From DYRB01 sp963802205 (GTDB taxonomy: Bacteria > Pseudomonadota > Gammaproteobacteria > Chromatiales > Chromatiaceae), in assembly GCA_963802205.1 (NCBI GenBank), contig CAWDHW010000016.1, positions 111,050 through 175,049 of the forward strand: a stretch of DNA of 64,000 nucleotides, read 5' to 3'. A program made the translations under genes and the position numbers. How positions within the stretch are numbered: position 1 is the stretch's first letter; each line of letters starts with the position of its first letter. Under the pieces are notes generated by a model. The model saw only the letters and a list, made by a program, of their open reading frames with translations, ran no database searches and had not been told where the DNA came from. Shown here one piece after another: positions 8,474 to 17,810 of this stretch.

Positions 8474-11400
8474 ATGACGGTGCTCAACAGCAATTTCGCC
8501 CAACTCGGGGCCCAGGACCCGCAACTCCTGCGCCTGGGCCTGCTCGCGGAGCGCTACTTCCCCGAGGACCCGAACACCACGCTGCTGAAGCTCCGACAGT
8601 TGACGGAGCTGCTGGCCCAGCACGTCGCGGCCCGCATCGGTCTCTACAGCTCCACCGAGGAGCCCCAGTACGAACTCCTGCGCCGCTTGCAGGACCAGGG
8701 CATACTCCCCCGCGAGATCGCACAGCTCTTCGGCGAGGTCCGCCGGACGGGCAATGCCGCCAGCCATGCCCTGGCGGGCGACCACCGCTGCGCTTTGGCG
8801 ACCCTCAAGCTCGCCTGGCAACTGGGGGTCTGGTTCCATCGCAGCTTCAAGGACCCGGCCTACAAGTCCGGCCCCTTCATCCCGCCCCGGGCCCCCGTTG
8901 AGCAATCGCCGGACCTGGGGGCAGAGCTCGGACGGCTGCGGGCCGAACTCGCCCAGTATCGGGACGCCCACCAGGAGGTCGCCCAGCGCCCCGACGACAC
9001 CCAGGCCGAGACCCAGGCCCGACTGCGCGAGGCGAAGGACGAACAGACCTTCTGGGAACAACTCGCCGCGGAGTCGGAGACCGCCAAGGCCGCCCTGGCC
9101 GAGCAATTGGCTGCCCGACAGGCGCAGGCCGCGACCCAGCCCAAGGCCGGCGTCGCCGCCCTTGTCACCGCCGCCAACACCGCCGCGGCGGCCCTGCACC
9201 TGGACGAGGCCGAGACCCGCCGCCTGATCGACGCCCAACTGCGCCAGGCGGGCTGGACGGTCGATTCCGCGACGCTGCGCTACGCCAACGGCACCCGCCC
9301 GGAGAAGGGCAAGAACCTCGCCATCGCCGAATGGCCCACCGAGAGCGGCCCGGCGGACTACGTGCTCTTCGTCGGTCTGATGCCGCTCGCCACGGTCGAG
9401 GCCAAGCGCAAGAACACCGATGTCTCCGGTCACCTCCAGCAGGCCAAGCGCTACAGCCGCGGCTTCACGCCATCGCCCGAGACCCTGCTGCCGGACAGAA
9501 CTTCGGCGTGACCGGCGAATACCGCATCCCCTTCGCCTTTTCCACCAACGGCCGCCCCTATCTGCGCCAGCTCGCCACCAAGAGCGGCATCTGGTTCTGC
9601 GACCTGCGCCGGCCGGAGAACTTGAGCCGCGCCCTGGACGGCTGGTACACGCCCGGAGGGCCTGACCGCCCTGCTCAAGCAGGACGACGAGCCGCCCACC
9701 AGCACCTCAGCGCCGAGCCCTTCGACTACGGCTTTCCGCTGCGCCCCTACCAGCAGGCCGCCATCCTGGCCGCGGAGTCGGCCATCGCCCGGGGCCTGCG
9801 CGACATGCTGCTGGCCATGGCCACCGGCACCGGCAAGACCAAGACCTGCATCGCCCTGATCTACCGCCTGCTCAAGACCCAGCGCTTCCGCCGCGTGCTG
9901 TTCCTGGTGGACCGCTCGGCCCTGGGCGAGCAGGCGGCCAACGCCTTCAAGGACACGCGCATGGAGAGCCTCCAGACCTTTGCCGACATCTTCGGCATCA
10001 AGGAGCTGGACGACCAGCAGCCGGACACCGACACCGCCGTGCACATCGCCACCGTCCAGGGCATGGTCCAGCGCGTCCTCTACCCCGGCCGAGGACAAGC
10101 CCCCGCCGCCGGTCGATCAATACGACTGCATCGTCGTGGACGAATGCCACCGCGGCTATCTGCTCGACCGCGAACTGTCCGACACCGAGCTCGCCTTCCG
10201 CGGCTTCGACGATTACATCTCCAAGTACCGCCGCGTGCTGGACTACTTCGACGCCGTCAAGATCGGGCTCACCGCCACCCCGGCCCTGCACACCACCCAG
10301 ATCTTCGGCGCGCCGATCTTCGTCTACAGCTACCGCGAGGCGGTGATCGACGGCTACCTGGTGGACCACGAGCCCCCGGTGCAGATCCACACCGAGCTGT
10401 CCAGCACCGGCATCCGCTGGAAGGTCGGCGACGAGGTGCAGGTCTGGGACCCCCGCCGCCAGCAGATCGACCTCTTCACCGCCCCGGACGAGATCAAGAT
10501 CGAGGTCGATGCCTTCAACCGCAAGGTCATCACCGAATCCTTCAACCGCGTGGTCTGCGACTACCTGGCCGGGGAGCTCGACCCCGCCTCGCGCCAGAAG
10601 ACCCTGATCTTCTGCGCCAACGACGCCCATGCCGATCTGGTGGTGGATCTGCTCAAGCGCGCCTTCCGCGACCACTATGGCAGCGTCGACGACGACGCCG
10701 TCATCAAGATCACCGGCGCCGCCGACCAGCCGCTCCAGTTGATCCGCCGCTACAAGAACGAGCGCAACCCCAACGTCGCCGTCACCGTGGACCTGCTCAC
10801 CACCGGCATCGACGTGCCCGAGATCTGCAACCTGGTCTTCCTGCGCCGGGTCAACAGCCGCATCCTGTTCGACCAGATGCTCGGGCGGGCCACCCGGCTG
10901 TGCGAGGACATCGGCAAGGAGACCTTCCGCATCTTCGACGCGGTGCGGCATCTACGAGGCCCTCGGCGGCCTCACCGACATGCGCCCGGTGGTGGTGGAC
11001 CCGGCCGATCGGCTTCACCCAACTCGCCGCGGAGTTGACCCAGGTCGGCGACGACGAGGCCCGTGCCCTGGTGCGCGACCAGTTCGTCGCCAAGCTCCAG
11101 CGCAAGAGGCGCCACCTGGGCGAGACGGCCACCCGCGACTTCGAGACCTGCGCCGGTATGGACCCGGCCGTCTTCATCCAGCACCTGCGCAGCCTGCCGC
11201 TGGCCGACATCGCCGCCTGGTTCGCGAGCCACCCGGGCCTGGGCGAGATCCTCGACCGCAAGGGCGAGGGCCCCGTCACGCCCGTCTTCATCTCCCAGCA
11301 CCCCGACCAGTTGCGCGGCGTCGAGCACGGCTACGGCCAGGCCCAACGCCCCGAGGACTACCTGGCGGCCTTCGCCGACTTCATCCATGGCCACGGCAAC

Positions 11401-11867
11401 GCAGATCCCCGCCCTGCTGACCGTGCTCACCCGCCCGCGGGACCTCACCCGCCAACAACTGCGCGAGCTCGCCCTGGAGCTGGACCAGGCCGGCTTCAGC
11501 GAGGCCAACCTCGCCACCGCCTGGCGCGAGGCGACCAACCAGGACATCGCCGCCCGCATCGTCGGCTACATCCGCCAGGCCGCCATCGGCGACCCCCTGG
11601 TCCCCTATGCGCGAGCGCGTGGACCGGGCCCTGGGCAAGGTCCTCGCCTCCCGCCCCTGGACCGGCCCCCAGCGCCAGTGGCTCCAACGCATCGCCGCCC
11701 AGACCAAGGCCAACCTCATCGTCGATCGCGCCGCCCTCGACGACCCGGACCTGATCTTCAAGCGCGAAGGGGGCGGTTTCCCGCGGCTCGACCGCCTCTT
11801 CGGCGGCGAGCTGGCCCAGGTGCTCGATGCCTTCAATGACGCCCTCTGGCAGCAGCCCGCGGCCTGA
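8474..11867 (+). pseudogene. hsdR: type I restriction endonuclease subunit R (hsdR), multiply frameshifted
   Basis: Read across frames, this is a nearly complete HsdR: N-terminal DUF4145-like region, nuclease motif with EAKRK near 9400, Walker A MATGTGKTKT near 9820, DECH box (VVDECHRGY) near 10140, helicase motifs through QMLGRATRL near 10880, and a normal C-terminal domain to the stop at 11865-11867. The frame is broken eight times by single-base indels: a base lost near 9496 and 9706; a base gained near 9658, 10085, 10948, 11006, 11401 and 11611. Residues between breaks look fully conserved. As assembled it cannot make full-length HsdR. Either the sequence carries errors or the gene was inactivated very recently. 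Confidence 0.9.
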
Positions 11868-12047
11868 GAGGTTGTGAATAGTCCCCTGCCTACTGCGGGC
11901 GCCCCTGACCGCACCCGGATGCGTTGCGGGGACCCCCAAGTCCGGGTCACATACGCCCGGTATGCTCCCCGGACTTGTGCACCCCCGCGCCTTTCCGGGC
12001 ACGCCCAGGAACGCCCTCGCTACGGCCGGGGCCTATTCACAACCTCT
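11867..12047. mobile_element. MITE-like palindromic element with 15-bp terminal inverted repeats
   Basis: AGAGGTTGTGAATAG at 11867-11881 is perfectly inverted as CTATTCACAACCTCT at 12033-12047. Inside, a second nested inverted pair (GCGGGG...CAAGTCCGGG against CCCGGACTTG...CCCCGC) makes the whole 181 bp a long imperfect hairpin. It has no coding capacity. It begins at the hsdR stop codon and ends just before the vapB promoter area. This looks like a miniature inverted-repeat element or transposon relic; its parent transposase is not in the window. Confidence 0.7.
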
Positions 12048-12069
12048 GAGCCTTGGGCCAGGTCGCTGG

Positions 12070-12085
12070 TATATACTGCGATATA
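12070..12085 (+). promoter_or_regulatory. possible vapBC operator/promoter dyad
   Basis: TATAT and ATATA half-sites flank ACTGCG 27 bases upstream of vapB, an AT-rich island in GC-rich surroundings that also contains -10-like hexamers. VapB antitoxins commonly bind such short dyads to autoregulate. This is an inference from position and symmetry only. Confidence 0.35.
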
Positions 12086-12111
12086 GATTCGCTAGACCCA
12101 GGGGGATGACC

Positions 12112-12369
12112 ATGACCACCGCCAAGCTCTTCAAGAACGGCCGCAGCCAGGCCGTGCGCCTGCCGGCCGAGTTCCGCTTCCAGGGCGACGAGGTCGCGAT
12201 TCGCCGCGACCCCGTGACCGGGGAGGTGATCCTGAGCCCGCTGAACAAGTCCTTCGCGGACTGGCTGGAGGAGCACGAACGCCTCTTGGCCAAAATCCCG
12301 CAGGAGGAACTGGACGACTTCATGGCGGATCGCGACCAGGGAGAAGACGTCGAGCGCGATTGGCCATGA
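12112..12369 (+). CDS. vapB: AbrB-fold VapB-type antitoxin
   Basis: An 85-residue protein beginning TTAKLFKNGRSQAVRLPAEFRF, the classic swapped-hairpin AbrB DNA-binding fold of VapB antitoxins, followed by an acidic C-terminal tail (EELDDFMADRDQGEDVE) that would wrap the toxin. Two ATGs are in frame; I prefer 12112 because GGGGG at 12101-12105 gives normal spacing, though 12106 is possible. Its TGA overlaps the ATG of vapC by four bases. It is intact although the hsd genes on both sides are frameshifted. Confidence 0.88.
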   Translation: MTTAKLFKNGRSQAVRLPAEFRFQGDEVAIRRDPVTGEVILSPLNKSFADWLEEHERLLAKIPQEELDDFMADRDQGEDVERDWP

Positions 12370-12764
12370 GTCCCCTCCTGATGCTGGACACCAACGCGCT
12401 GTCCGCCGTGGTCAAGGGGCGCGCCCCGGCCCTGGCCCGGCGGCTGTTCCCCCAATCCTTCTGTATCTCGGTGGTCACCGAGGCGGAGATGCGCTTCGGG
12501 CTGGCGCACCGACCGGGTAAGGCCGACTTCCGCGCCTCCGTCGAGCGCATGCTTGCCCGCGTCGACATTCGCCCCTGGACCTCCGCCACCGCCCGCCGCT
12601 ACGGCCCGTTGCGCGCCGAACTGGCCGCGCTGGGCAGGCCCCTGGCCCCCCTGGACCTGATGATCGCCGCCCACGCCCTGGCCGAGGGCGCCACCCTGAT
12701 CACCGCCGACCGCGCCTTCTCCCAGGTCCCGGGCCTGGCCATCCAGGGCTACGACCAGGCATGA
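12366..12764 (+). CDS. vapC: VapC-type PIN-domain ribonuclease toxin
   Basis: A 132-residue PIN domain protein. The acidic metal-binding residues are visible: Asp in MLDTNALSAVV, Glu in TEAEMRFGLA, Asp in PLDLMIAAHAL and Asp in ITADRAF. Such toxins cleave specific RNAs unless held by VapB. The ATG overlaps the vapB stop and its own stop overlaps the hsdM ATG, each as ATGA, so the pair is wired into the restriction operon by translational coupling. A start at TTG 12360 is possible but less likely. Confidence 0.9.
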   Translation: MSPLLMLDTNALSAVVKGRAPALARRLFPQSFCISVVTEAEMRFGLAHRPGKADFRASVERMLARVDIRPWTSATARRYGPLRAELAALGRPLAPLDLMIAAHALAEGATLITADRAFSQVPGLAIQGYDQA

Positions 12765-14294
12765 GCAACGTCACCCACGACATCGTCGCCAAGCTCTGGA
12801 ACCTCTGTAACATCCTCAAGGACGACGGGGTCACCTACCACCAATACGTCACCGAGCTGACCTATCTGCTGTTCCTCAAGATGGCCACGGAGACCGGCAC
12901 CCAGGACCAGATCCCCGCCGGCTACCGCTGGGCCGACCTGGAGGCCCGCTCCGCCGCGGAGCGCCTGGAGGTCGTACAAGCTCACCCTGATCCACCTGGG
13001 CAGCCAGGGGTCCATGCTGGTGCGCCAGATCTTCGCCAACGCCAGTTCCTTCATCAAGAAGCCCACCACGCTGTCCACCCTGGTCACCGAGATCGACAAA
13101 CTCGACTGGTACAGCGCCCGCCGGGAGGGCTTGGGCGACCTCTACGAAGGCCTGCTGGAGAAGAACGCCAACGAAAAGAAGTCCGGTGCCGGCCAATACT
13201 TCACCCCGCGCCCCCTGATCGACGCCATGGTCGCCGTGATGCAGCCCACGCTGGACGACATCATCCAGGACCCGGCGGCCGGACCGGCGGCTTCCTCATC
13301 GCCGCCGACCGCTACCTGCGCGCCCACACCGACCCGGACGCCTGGACCGAAGCGCAGCAGCGCAAGTACCGCCGCAACACCTTCTACGGCATGGAGCACG
13401 TCCAGGACGCCCACCGCCTGGCCCTCATGAACCTGATGCTCCATGGGCTCGACTCCGACCCCTATGGCGCCGGCATCCGTTATGGCGACACCCTCTCCCC
13501 CGAGGGCCAGGCCCTGCCCAAGGCGACGCTGATCCTCACCAACCCGCCCTTCGGCACCAAGAAGGGCGGCGGCCTGCCCACCCGCACCGACTTCACCTTC
13601 CCCACCAGCAACAAGCAGTTCTGCTTCTTGCAGCACATCTACCGGGGCCTCAAGCCCGGCGGGCGCGCCGCCGTGGTGCTGCCCGACAACGTCCTGTTCG
13701 AGGGCAACGTCGGCGCGCCAGATCCGCGCCGACCTGATGGACAAGTGCAACCTGCACACCATCCTGCGCCTGCCCACCGGCATCTTCTACGCCCAGGGCG
13801 TCAAGACCAACGTGCTGTTCTTCACCCGCGGCGAGACGGACAAGGGCAACACCCAGGAGGTCTGGGTCTACGACCTGCGCGCCAACATGCCCCAATACGG
13901 CAAGCGCACCCAGCTCACCCGCGACCACTTCGCCGACGTTCGAGGCGGCCTTCGGCGACGACCCCCTGGGCGGTCCCGAGGCCCTGGCCAAACGGGTGGA
14001 CACCGGCGAGACCGGCCGCTTCCGCCGGTTCACTCGCGAGGGATCGCCGAGCGCGGCGACAGCCTCGACATCGCCTGGCTCAAGGACGACAGCGACGACG
14101 GCAGCGACGAACTGCCGGAACCCGCCGTGCTGGCGGGCGAGGCCATGGCGGAACTGGAAGCGGCGATGGAGGAACTGCGCGGGATTCTGGCGGAGTTGGG
14201 GGAGGAGGTTGACGAGGGAGCAGACGAGCGACAAGCCCGACAGTACTCGGAACCAGGCGTTGGCGTAGGCGTGGATCTGCCCTGGAAGCCCTGA
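12761..14294 (+). pseudogene. hsdM: type I modification methyltransferase subunit (hsdM), multiply frameshifted
   Basis: Across frames it encodes a full HsdM. N-terminal helical domain (VAKLWNLCNILKDDGVTYHQYV), SAM-binding region with GAGQYFTPRPLI and DPAAGTGGF after frame repair, the catalytic NPPF in ILTNPPFGTKKGG, then MDKCNLHTILRLPTGIF and GVKTNVLFFTRG. Five single-base indels break it: gains near 12974, 13718 and 13938, losses near 13282 and 14042. Target adenine methylation would need these repaired. The start overlaps the vapC stop by four bases. The protein looks otherwise undecayed, as with hsdR. Confidence 0.9.
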
Positions 14295-14389
14295 AGGAGG
14301 CGATGGCGGAATGAGCAACCTCGCCCCAATCTGGACGGCCTGCATCGCGAGTTGGCGGACTGATCGCCGCCAGCCGGCAGGGATGCCAT

Positions 14390-14700
14390 GGAATCAACGC
14401 CGAGCGACAGGGATGGAGCCTCGGCAGTGCTGCACCAGGTGTTGCTCCGATGCGAGCGCGCTCGGATGGCGCAAGGTATCGTCCGACTCGGCATCCAACC
14501 TCGCAAACGAGTTCGGCCGTGGTTCGAGGCCGACGAACCTCCGGCGCATGGCCACATTCGTCCAGGTCTTCCCAGACCCGGGATATCGCATGCTGAGCTG
14601 CGTTGGGCTTCTGGTCCTCAGCCCGAAGGACCCGACACCAGAGGCTTTCTTTCGTCCCAGTCGCTCCGCGTGGGAGTGCAGTCTTGGCCGCTCCGGCGGC
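14390..14700 (+). pseudogene. degraded DUF1016 (PDDEXK-like) N-terminal remnant
   Basis: Piecing frames together gives LANEFGRG, then TNLRRMATFVQVFPDPG, then AELRW. This resembles the N-terminal helical domain of DUF1016 proteins, whose usual form is a YGRGF turn, a helix ending in FAEVFPD, then an LSW segment. Frames shift several times and nothing of the C-terminal nuclease domain is left. DUF1016 genes are frequent passengers between hsdM and hsdS, which supports the call. Much of the 490-base gap between hsdM and hsdS is this remnant plus the palindromes that follow. Moderate to low confidence. Confidence 0.42.
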
Positions 14701-14713
14701 CCGAGCCGCGATG

Positions 14714-14758
14714 CGACGCTGGAGCGTCGGCACTTACTCCTACGCTGGAGCGCGGGAG
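14714..14758. repeat. pair of REP-like palindromes
   Basis: CGACGCTGGAGCGTCG (14714-14729) and CTCCTACGCTGGAGCGCGGGAG (14737-14758) are two adjacent hairpins sharing the core CGCTGGAGCG. This looks like a degenerate copy of an extragenic palindrome family centred on a CGCTGGAGCG loop. Confidence 0.55.
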
Positions 14759-14783
14759 CCAGCAAGATCGCGGCAGTCGAAGC

Positions 14784-16360
14784 GTGAATGAGCCCCCGAA
14801 CGTCTGGGCACTGCCGCCCTTGACGACAAGTGGTGCAGAGGTCCTGATGGCCTCTTGTTACGAGCGGTTCCCGTGGCTGGGCCAGGTACTACTCGGAGGA
14901 CCGGGATCCCAATGTATCCGCATTCGGTAATCTTCAACTCATGGAACGATTGGCAATGGATCTGTCATCGACAAGTTCAACATGTGGTGCCCCCTACGAG
15001 GAGCGGAGTCCGACCGCACTACGTGCTCGGAGGTCCAGAGCGACATACTGGTTGCAATAACCGCTGAGACTCGGGATGATCGGCCGTGGTGCCTGGCGCA
15101 ACACTGCGGCGTCGAAGCCTTACATTAACCAGCACATCGCCCTTGCGCGACCCATGCCAGGACATCGACCGAAGATTCACTTGGCTCATGCGCTTCTGGA
15201 ATTCGGACGGTCGGTGCGAGAAGCGCCAACTCCAAGAAACTGAGACGTGCTCGGCAACAAATTCTGGTCTCGGTCTCGATGACCAGTTCGCGGTTGCCGT
15301 TCCCCTGGCGCCCAGAAACGAACAAAAGCGCATCGCCGACAAGCTCGACGCGGTTCTGGCGCGGGTGGACGCCTGCCGGGAACGCCTCGACCGCGTGCCC
15401 GCCATCCTCAAACGCTTCCGCCAGGCCGTCCTCGCCGCCGCCACCTCCGGCGAATTGACGAAAGACTGGCGCGCCGAACAGGTAGCCCGGATGGAGCCGC
15501 AGGCGGAATCCGGGGATGCCGTCCACGAGGCCGCGGGACGGCTCTATGCTGTCCGCGGCAACCCGGATTCCGCTCGCTTCATCGGGCTACGATCTTCCTG
15601 ATAGCTGGGGGGAATCGACAGTCGGTGAGATGACTGAGAGAATCGACGCCGGGCTAAATGGGTCCAACGCGCAGAACGGCCGCCGGACGACGGTGAGGTT
15701 GGCTTAGTCAAGGCATCAACGCTCGTGACTTGGGGTGTCTTTGACGAGAACAAGATCAAGACGCGTTCCAGCAGGCCATCTTCGCCGAGTCGTCCCGCAT
15801 TAGACAAGGTGACTTCCTGATATCCCGAGCGAATACATTGGAATTGGTTGGAGCCTGCGTATTGGTCCAGGATGTCAAACGGGCGGTTTATTTGTCAGGA
15901 ATAAAGTCCAATTACCAGGCTGTGCATCCTCAGATGGCGCTAGAGAAGTTCTAGTGGATTTGCGATGCTATGTGCTGCGGTCAGCATAGGGGCCGACGGC
16001 AGATTGAGGCCCTCGCCAGCGGCAACCAGCTCTCAATGAGAAACTTATCGCAGGCGAACCTCAAGGAGTGTCCGTGTTCCTATGCCGCGAGAGGATGAAC
16101 GGCAGGAAATCGTCCGCCGCGTCGAAACCCTCTTCGCCTACGCCGACCGCCTGGAGGCCCGCTACCAGGCCGCCCGCGCCCAGGTCGAGCGTCTGACCCC
16201 AGCCCTGCTCGCCAAGGCCTTCCGCGGCGAACTGGTGCCCCAGGACCCCGACGACGAGCCCGCCGGCGAACTGCTGGCGCGGATCAAGGCCCAGGCCGCG
16301 GGCAGCCAGCCCAGGCGTGCCCCTCGGGGTCGAGTAGGTCGGGCTTTAGCCCGACCGTGA
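14784..16360 (+). pseudogene. hsdS: type I specificity subunit (hsdS), degenerate
   Basis: Recognisable HsdS pieces in order but in different frames: NEPPNVWALPPL near the GTG at 14784; end of the first target-recognition domain (KPYINQHIALARP near 15120); the central conserved helix KRIADKLDAVLARVDACRERL at about 15330-15390 with AILKRFRQAVLAAATSGELT; second recognition domain (DGEVGLVKASTL near 15690, QGDFLISRANTLELVGA near 15810); and the C-terminal helix VETLFAYADRLEARYQAAR with LAKAFRGELVPQDP after 16120. Many frameshifts and stops interrupt it, and the recognition domains look more eroded than hsdR or hsdM. A working DNA-specificity subunit is unlikely. The last reading frame runs into the hairpin at 16337. 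Confidence 0.85.
16337..16356. terminator. hairpin / extragenic palindrome at the end of hsdS
   Basis: GGTCGGGCT and AGCCCGACC form a nine-base perfect stem with almost no loop. This is a common extragenic palindrome type and may end the hsd transcript. A second REP-like stretch (GCGGCGCGGCGCCGCTCCCACG) follows at about 16391-16412. The rest of the 283 bases up to 16643 shows no gene. Confidence 0.5.
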
Positions 16361-16643
16361 CGGCCCCGGAGCCAGTCGCGAGACCCCATCGCGGCGCGGC
16401 GCCGCTCCCACGGGTCATGCCTTGTTCGAAAATTTGACGCATCTGTGAAGATGCGGGTCGCTCAGGGAACGTCGCCGCGGGCGCTTCCAGGTCGGCACCC
16501 CGGCGCCAGCGGGTCGAATTGCCCGAGGATCAGGCTGGACGCCTTGACCGCTCTGGGGTATCACTAGCGCGCCCCGGCTGCGCCCTGGGGGTGCGGCACA
16601 CAATCTGTTCATCACACGGCAACACAGACGAGGAATCCACACC

Positions 16644-17684
16644 ATGAAAGTCCCGAGCACCTCGACGATCCTGGCCACAACCCTGGCGGCCATCCTGACG
16701 ACCCCGGTCCTTGCGGCGGAGGTCCCCGCCGTGGTGACCTTCGGCGGCGAGGCGAACATGCCGACCCTCAAGGATCCCAAGGCCCACGATAAGTTCAACC
16801 TCACCCTGTCCGACGGTCAGGTGATCACCTCTTTCAACCTCGAATGCAAGGGCGGCACCAGCGCCCTCGGCGGGCTGGTCAAGGGCAACGAGGAGTGCGC
16901 CGTGGCCGGCAACGGGACCATCATCAATCCCAGCAATCCGGCGGAGAAGTTCCCGCGGACCCAGTATTCGGGCGGCTTCGTCGTCCAGCCCAGCGGGGCG
17001 ACGGACATGTCGAAGGTCCTGGTCAGCTATCTCGCGGTAGGCAAGGTTCCGGCCTCGTCCGGCAGCCTGAACGGGGTGATCAATCTCAAGCCCGAGAATC
17101 CCTCGCCCACGGCCGGGATGCTCAAGGATTTGGTCCTCAAGCGCCTGCGCAAGGAGGCCGGCGATACGGGGAGCCTGATGGATACCCGCGTCGATACCGT
17201 CGAGATGCCGGATCTGTTCATGCCTTCCGCCGGGTTCGCCAGCGACAAGGGCTGCAACTGGCGCGGCAGCATGGCCTTCGCCTACCAATCCGAGAGTTGG
17301 TTTATGGATCTGACGGCGACCTGTGGCGGCAAGACCTACGCCCTGAAGGGCAACATGCCCTGGATCGACTCCCCCGGCGCCAAGGACCGCACCCAGTACA
17401 ACCTGCTGCTGACCCTCCCCAGCGCCGAGGCGGCCAGCGACGATGCCATGTTCGCCACCCCGTCGGGCGACGGCGATATGTTTGCCACGGCCAACGGCAT
17501 CAGCGGGACCATCGTCATGGACGAGAGCCTGTATGTCGAGACCGTGGTGGACGGCAAGACCGAACGCCTGCCCATGCGGACCAAGATCAGCGGCAGCCTC
17601 ACCGGTCATGGCGTCCCGCTCGACACGGTGCGCTCCTTGTCCAACCTGATCGGCTTGCTGTCCCGGACCTTCTTCGGGGCTTGA
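16644..17684 (+). CDS. secreted protein of unknown function
   Basis: A 346-residue protein with a clear Sec signal peptide (helix LATTLAAILTTPVLA, cleavage likely after AAE-region Ala). I recognise no domain. The mature part is rich in Gly, Thr and Ser, with three early Cys-containing segments (LECKGG, NEECAVAG, KGCNWRG, TATCGGK) that could pair as disulfides. It alternates short beta-like stretches with Gly turns, suggesting a periplasmic or extracellular beta-rich protein. No ribosome-binding site stands out beyond ACGAGGAA about 9 bases upstream. It stands alone between the hsd island and a repeat. Function unknown. Confidence 0.75.
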   Translation: MKVPSTSTILATTLAAILTTPVLAAEVPAVVTFGGEANMPTLKDPKAHDKFNLTLSDGQVITSFNLECKGGTSALGGLVKGNEECAVAGNGTIINPSNPAEKFPRTQYSGGFVVQPSGATDMSKVLVSYLAVGKVPASSGSLNGVINLKPENPSPTAGMLKDLVLKRLRKEAGDTGSLMDTRVDTVEMPDLFMPSAGFASDKGCNWRGSMAFAYQSESWFMDLTATCGGKTYALKGNMPWIDSPGAKDRTQYNLLLTLPSAEAASDDAMFATPSGDGDMFATANGISGTIVMDESLYVETVVDGKTERLPMRTKISGSLTGHGVPLDTVRSLSNLIGLLSRTFFGA

Positions 17685-17736
17685 TGGGACTGTGAGGGGC
17701 AAGGTTCATCCGCCTTGCCTTGCCCCCTCACCCCAA

Positions 17737-17761
17737 CCCCTCTCCCCGCCGGGGCGAGGGG
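17737..17761. repeat. CCCCTCTCCCCG-type intergenic hairpin
   Basis: CCCCTCTCCCC pairs with GGGGCGAGGGG across a short loop with one mismatch, preceded by CCCCTCACCCCAAC. It is a widespread intergenic repeat type and probably ends transcription of the secreted-protein gene. Confidence 0.6.
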
Positions 17762-17810
17762 CCTTTCCTCAGCGCCCCGCCTGACCAGCTTGTATCGGAG
17801 GTGTACCCCG

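Noticed and set aside
6545..9433. 962-codon open frame on the minus strand across three genes
   Set aside because: It runs antisense over DUF302, glycerate kinase and hsdR with low-complexity Gly/Arg/Leu text; long antisense frames are normal in GC-rich DNA.
14311..14787. 158-codon frame as a possible hsdS start
   Set aside because: It begins after hsdM but shows no HsdS features; its middle part fits a DUF1016-like remnant instead.
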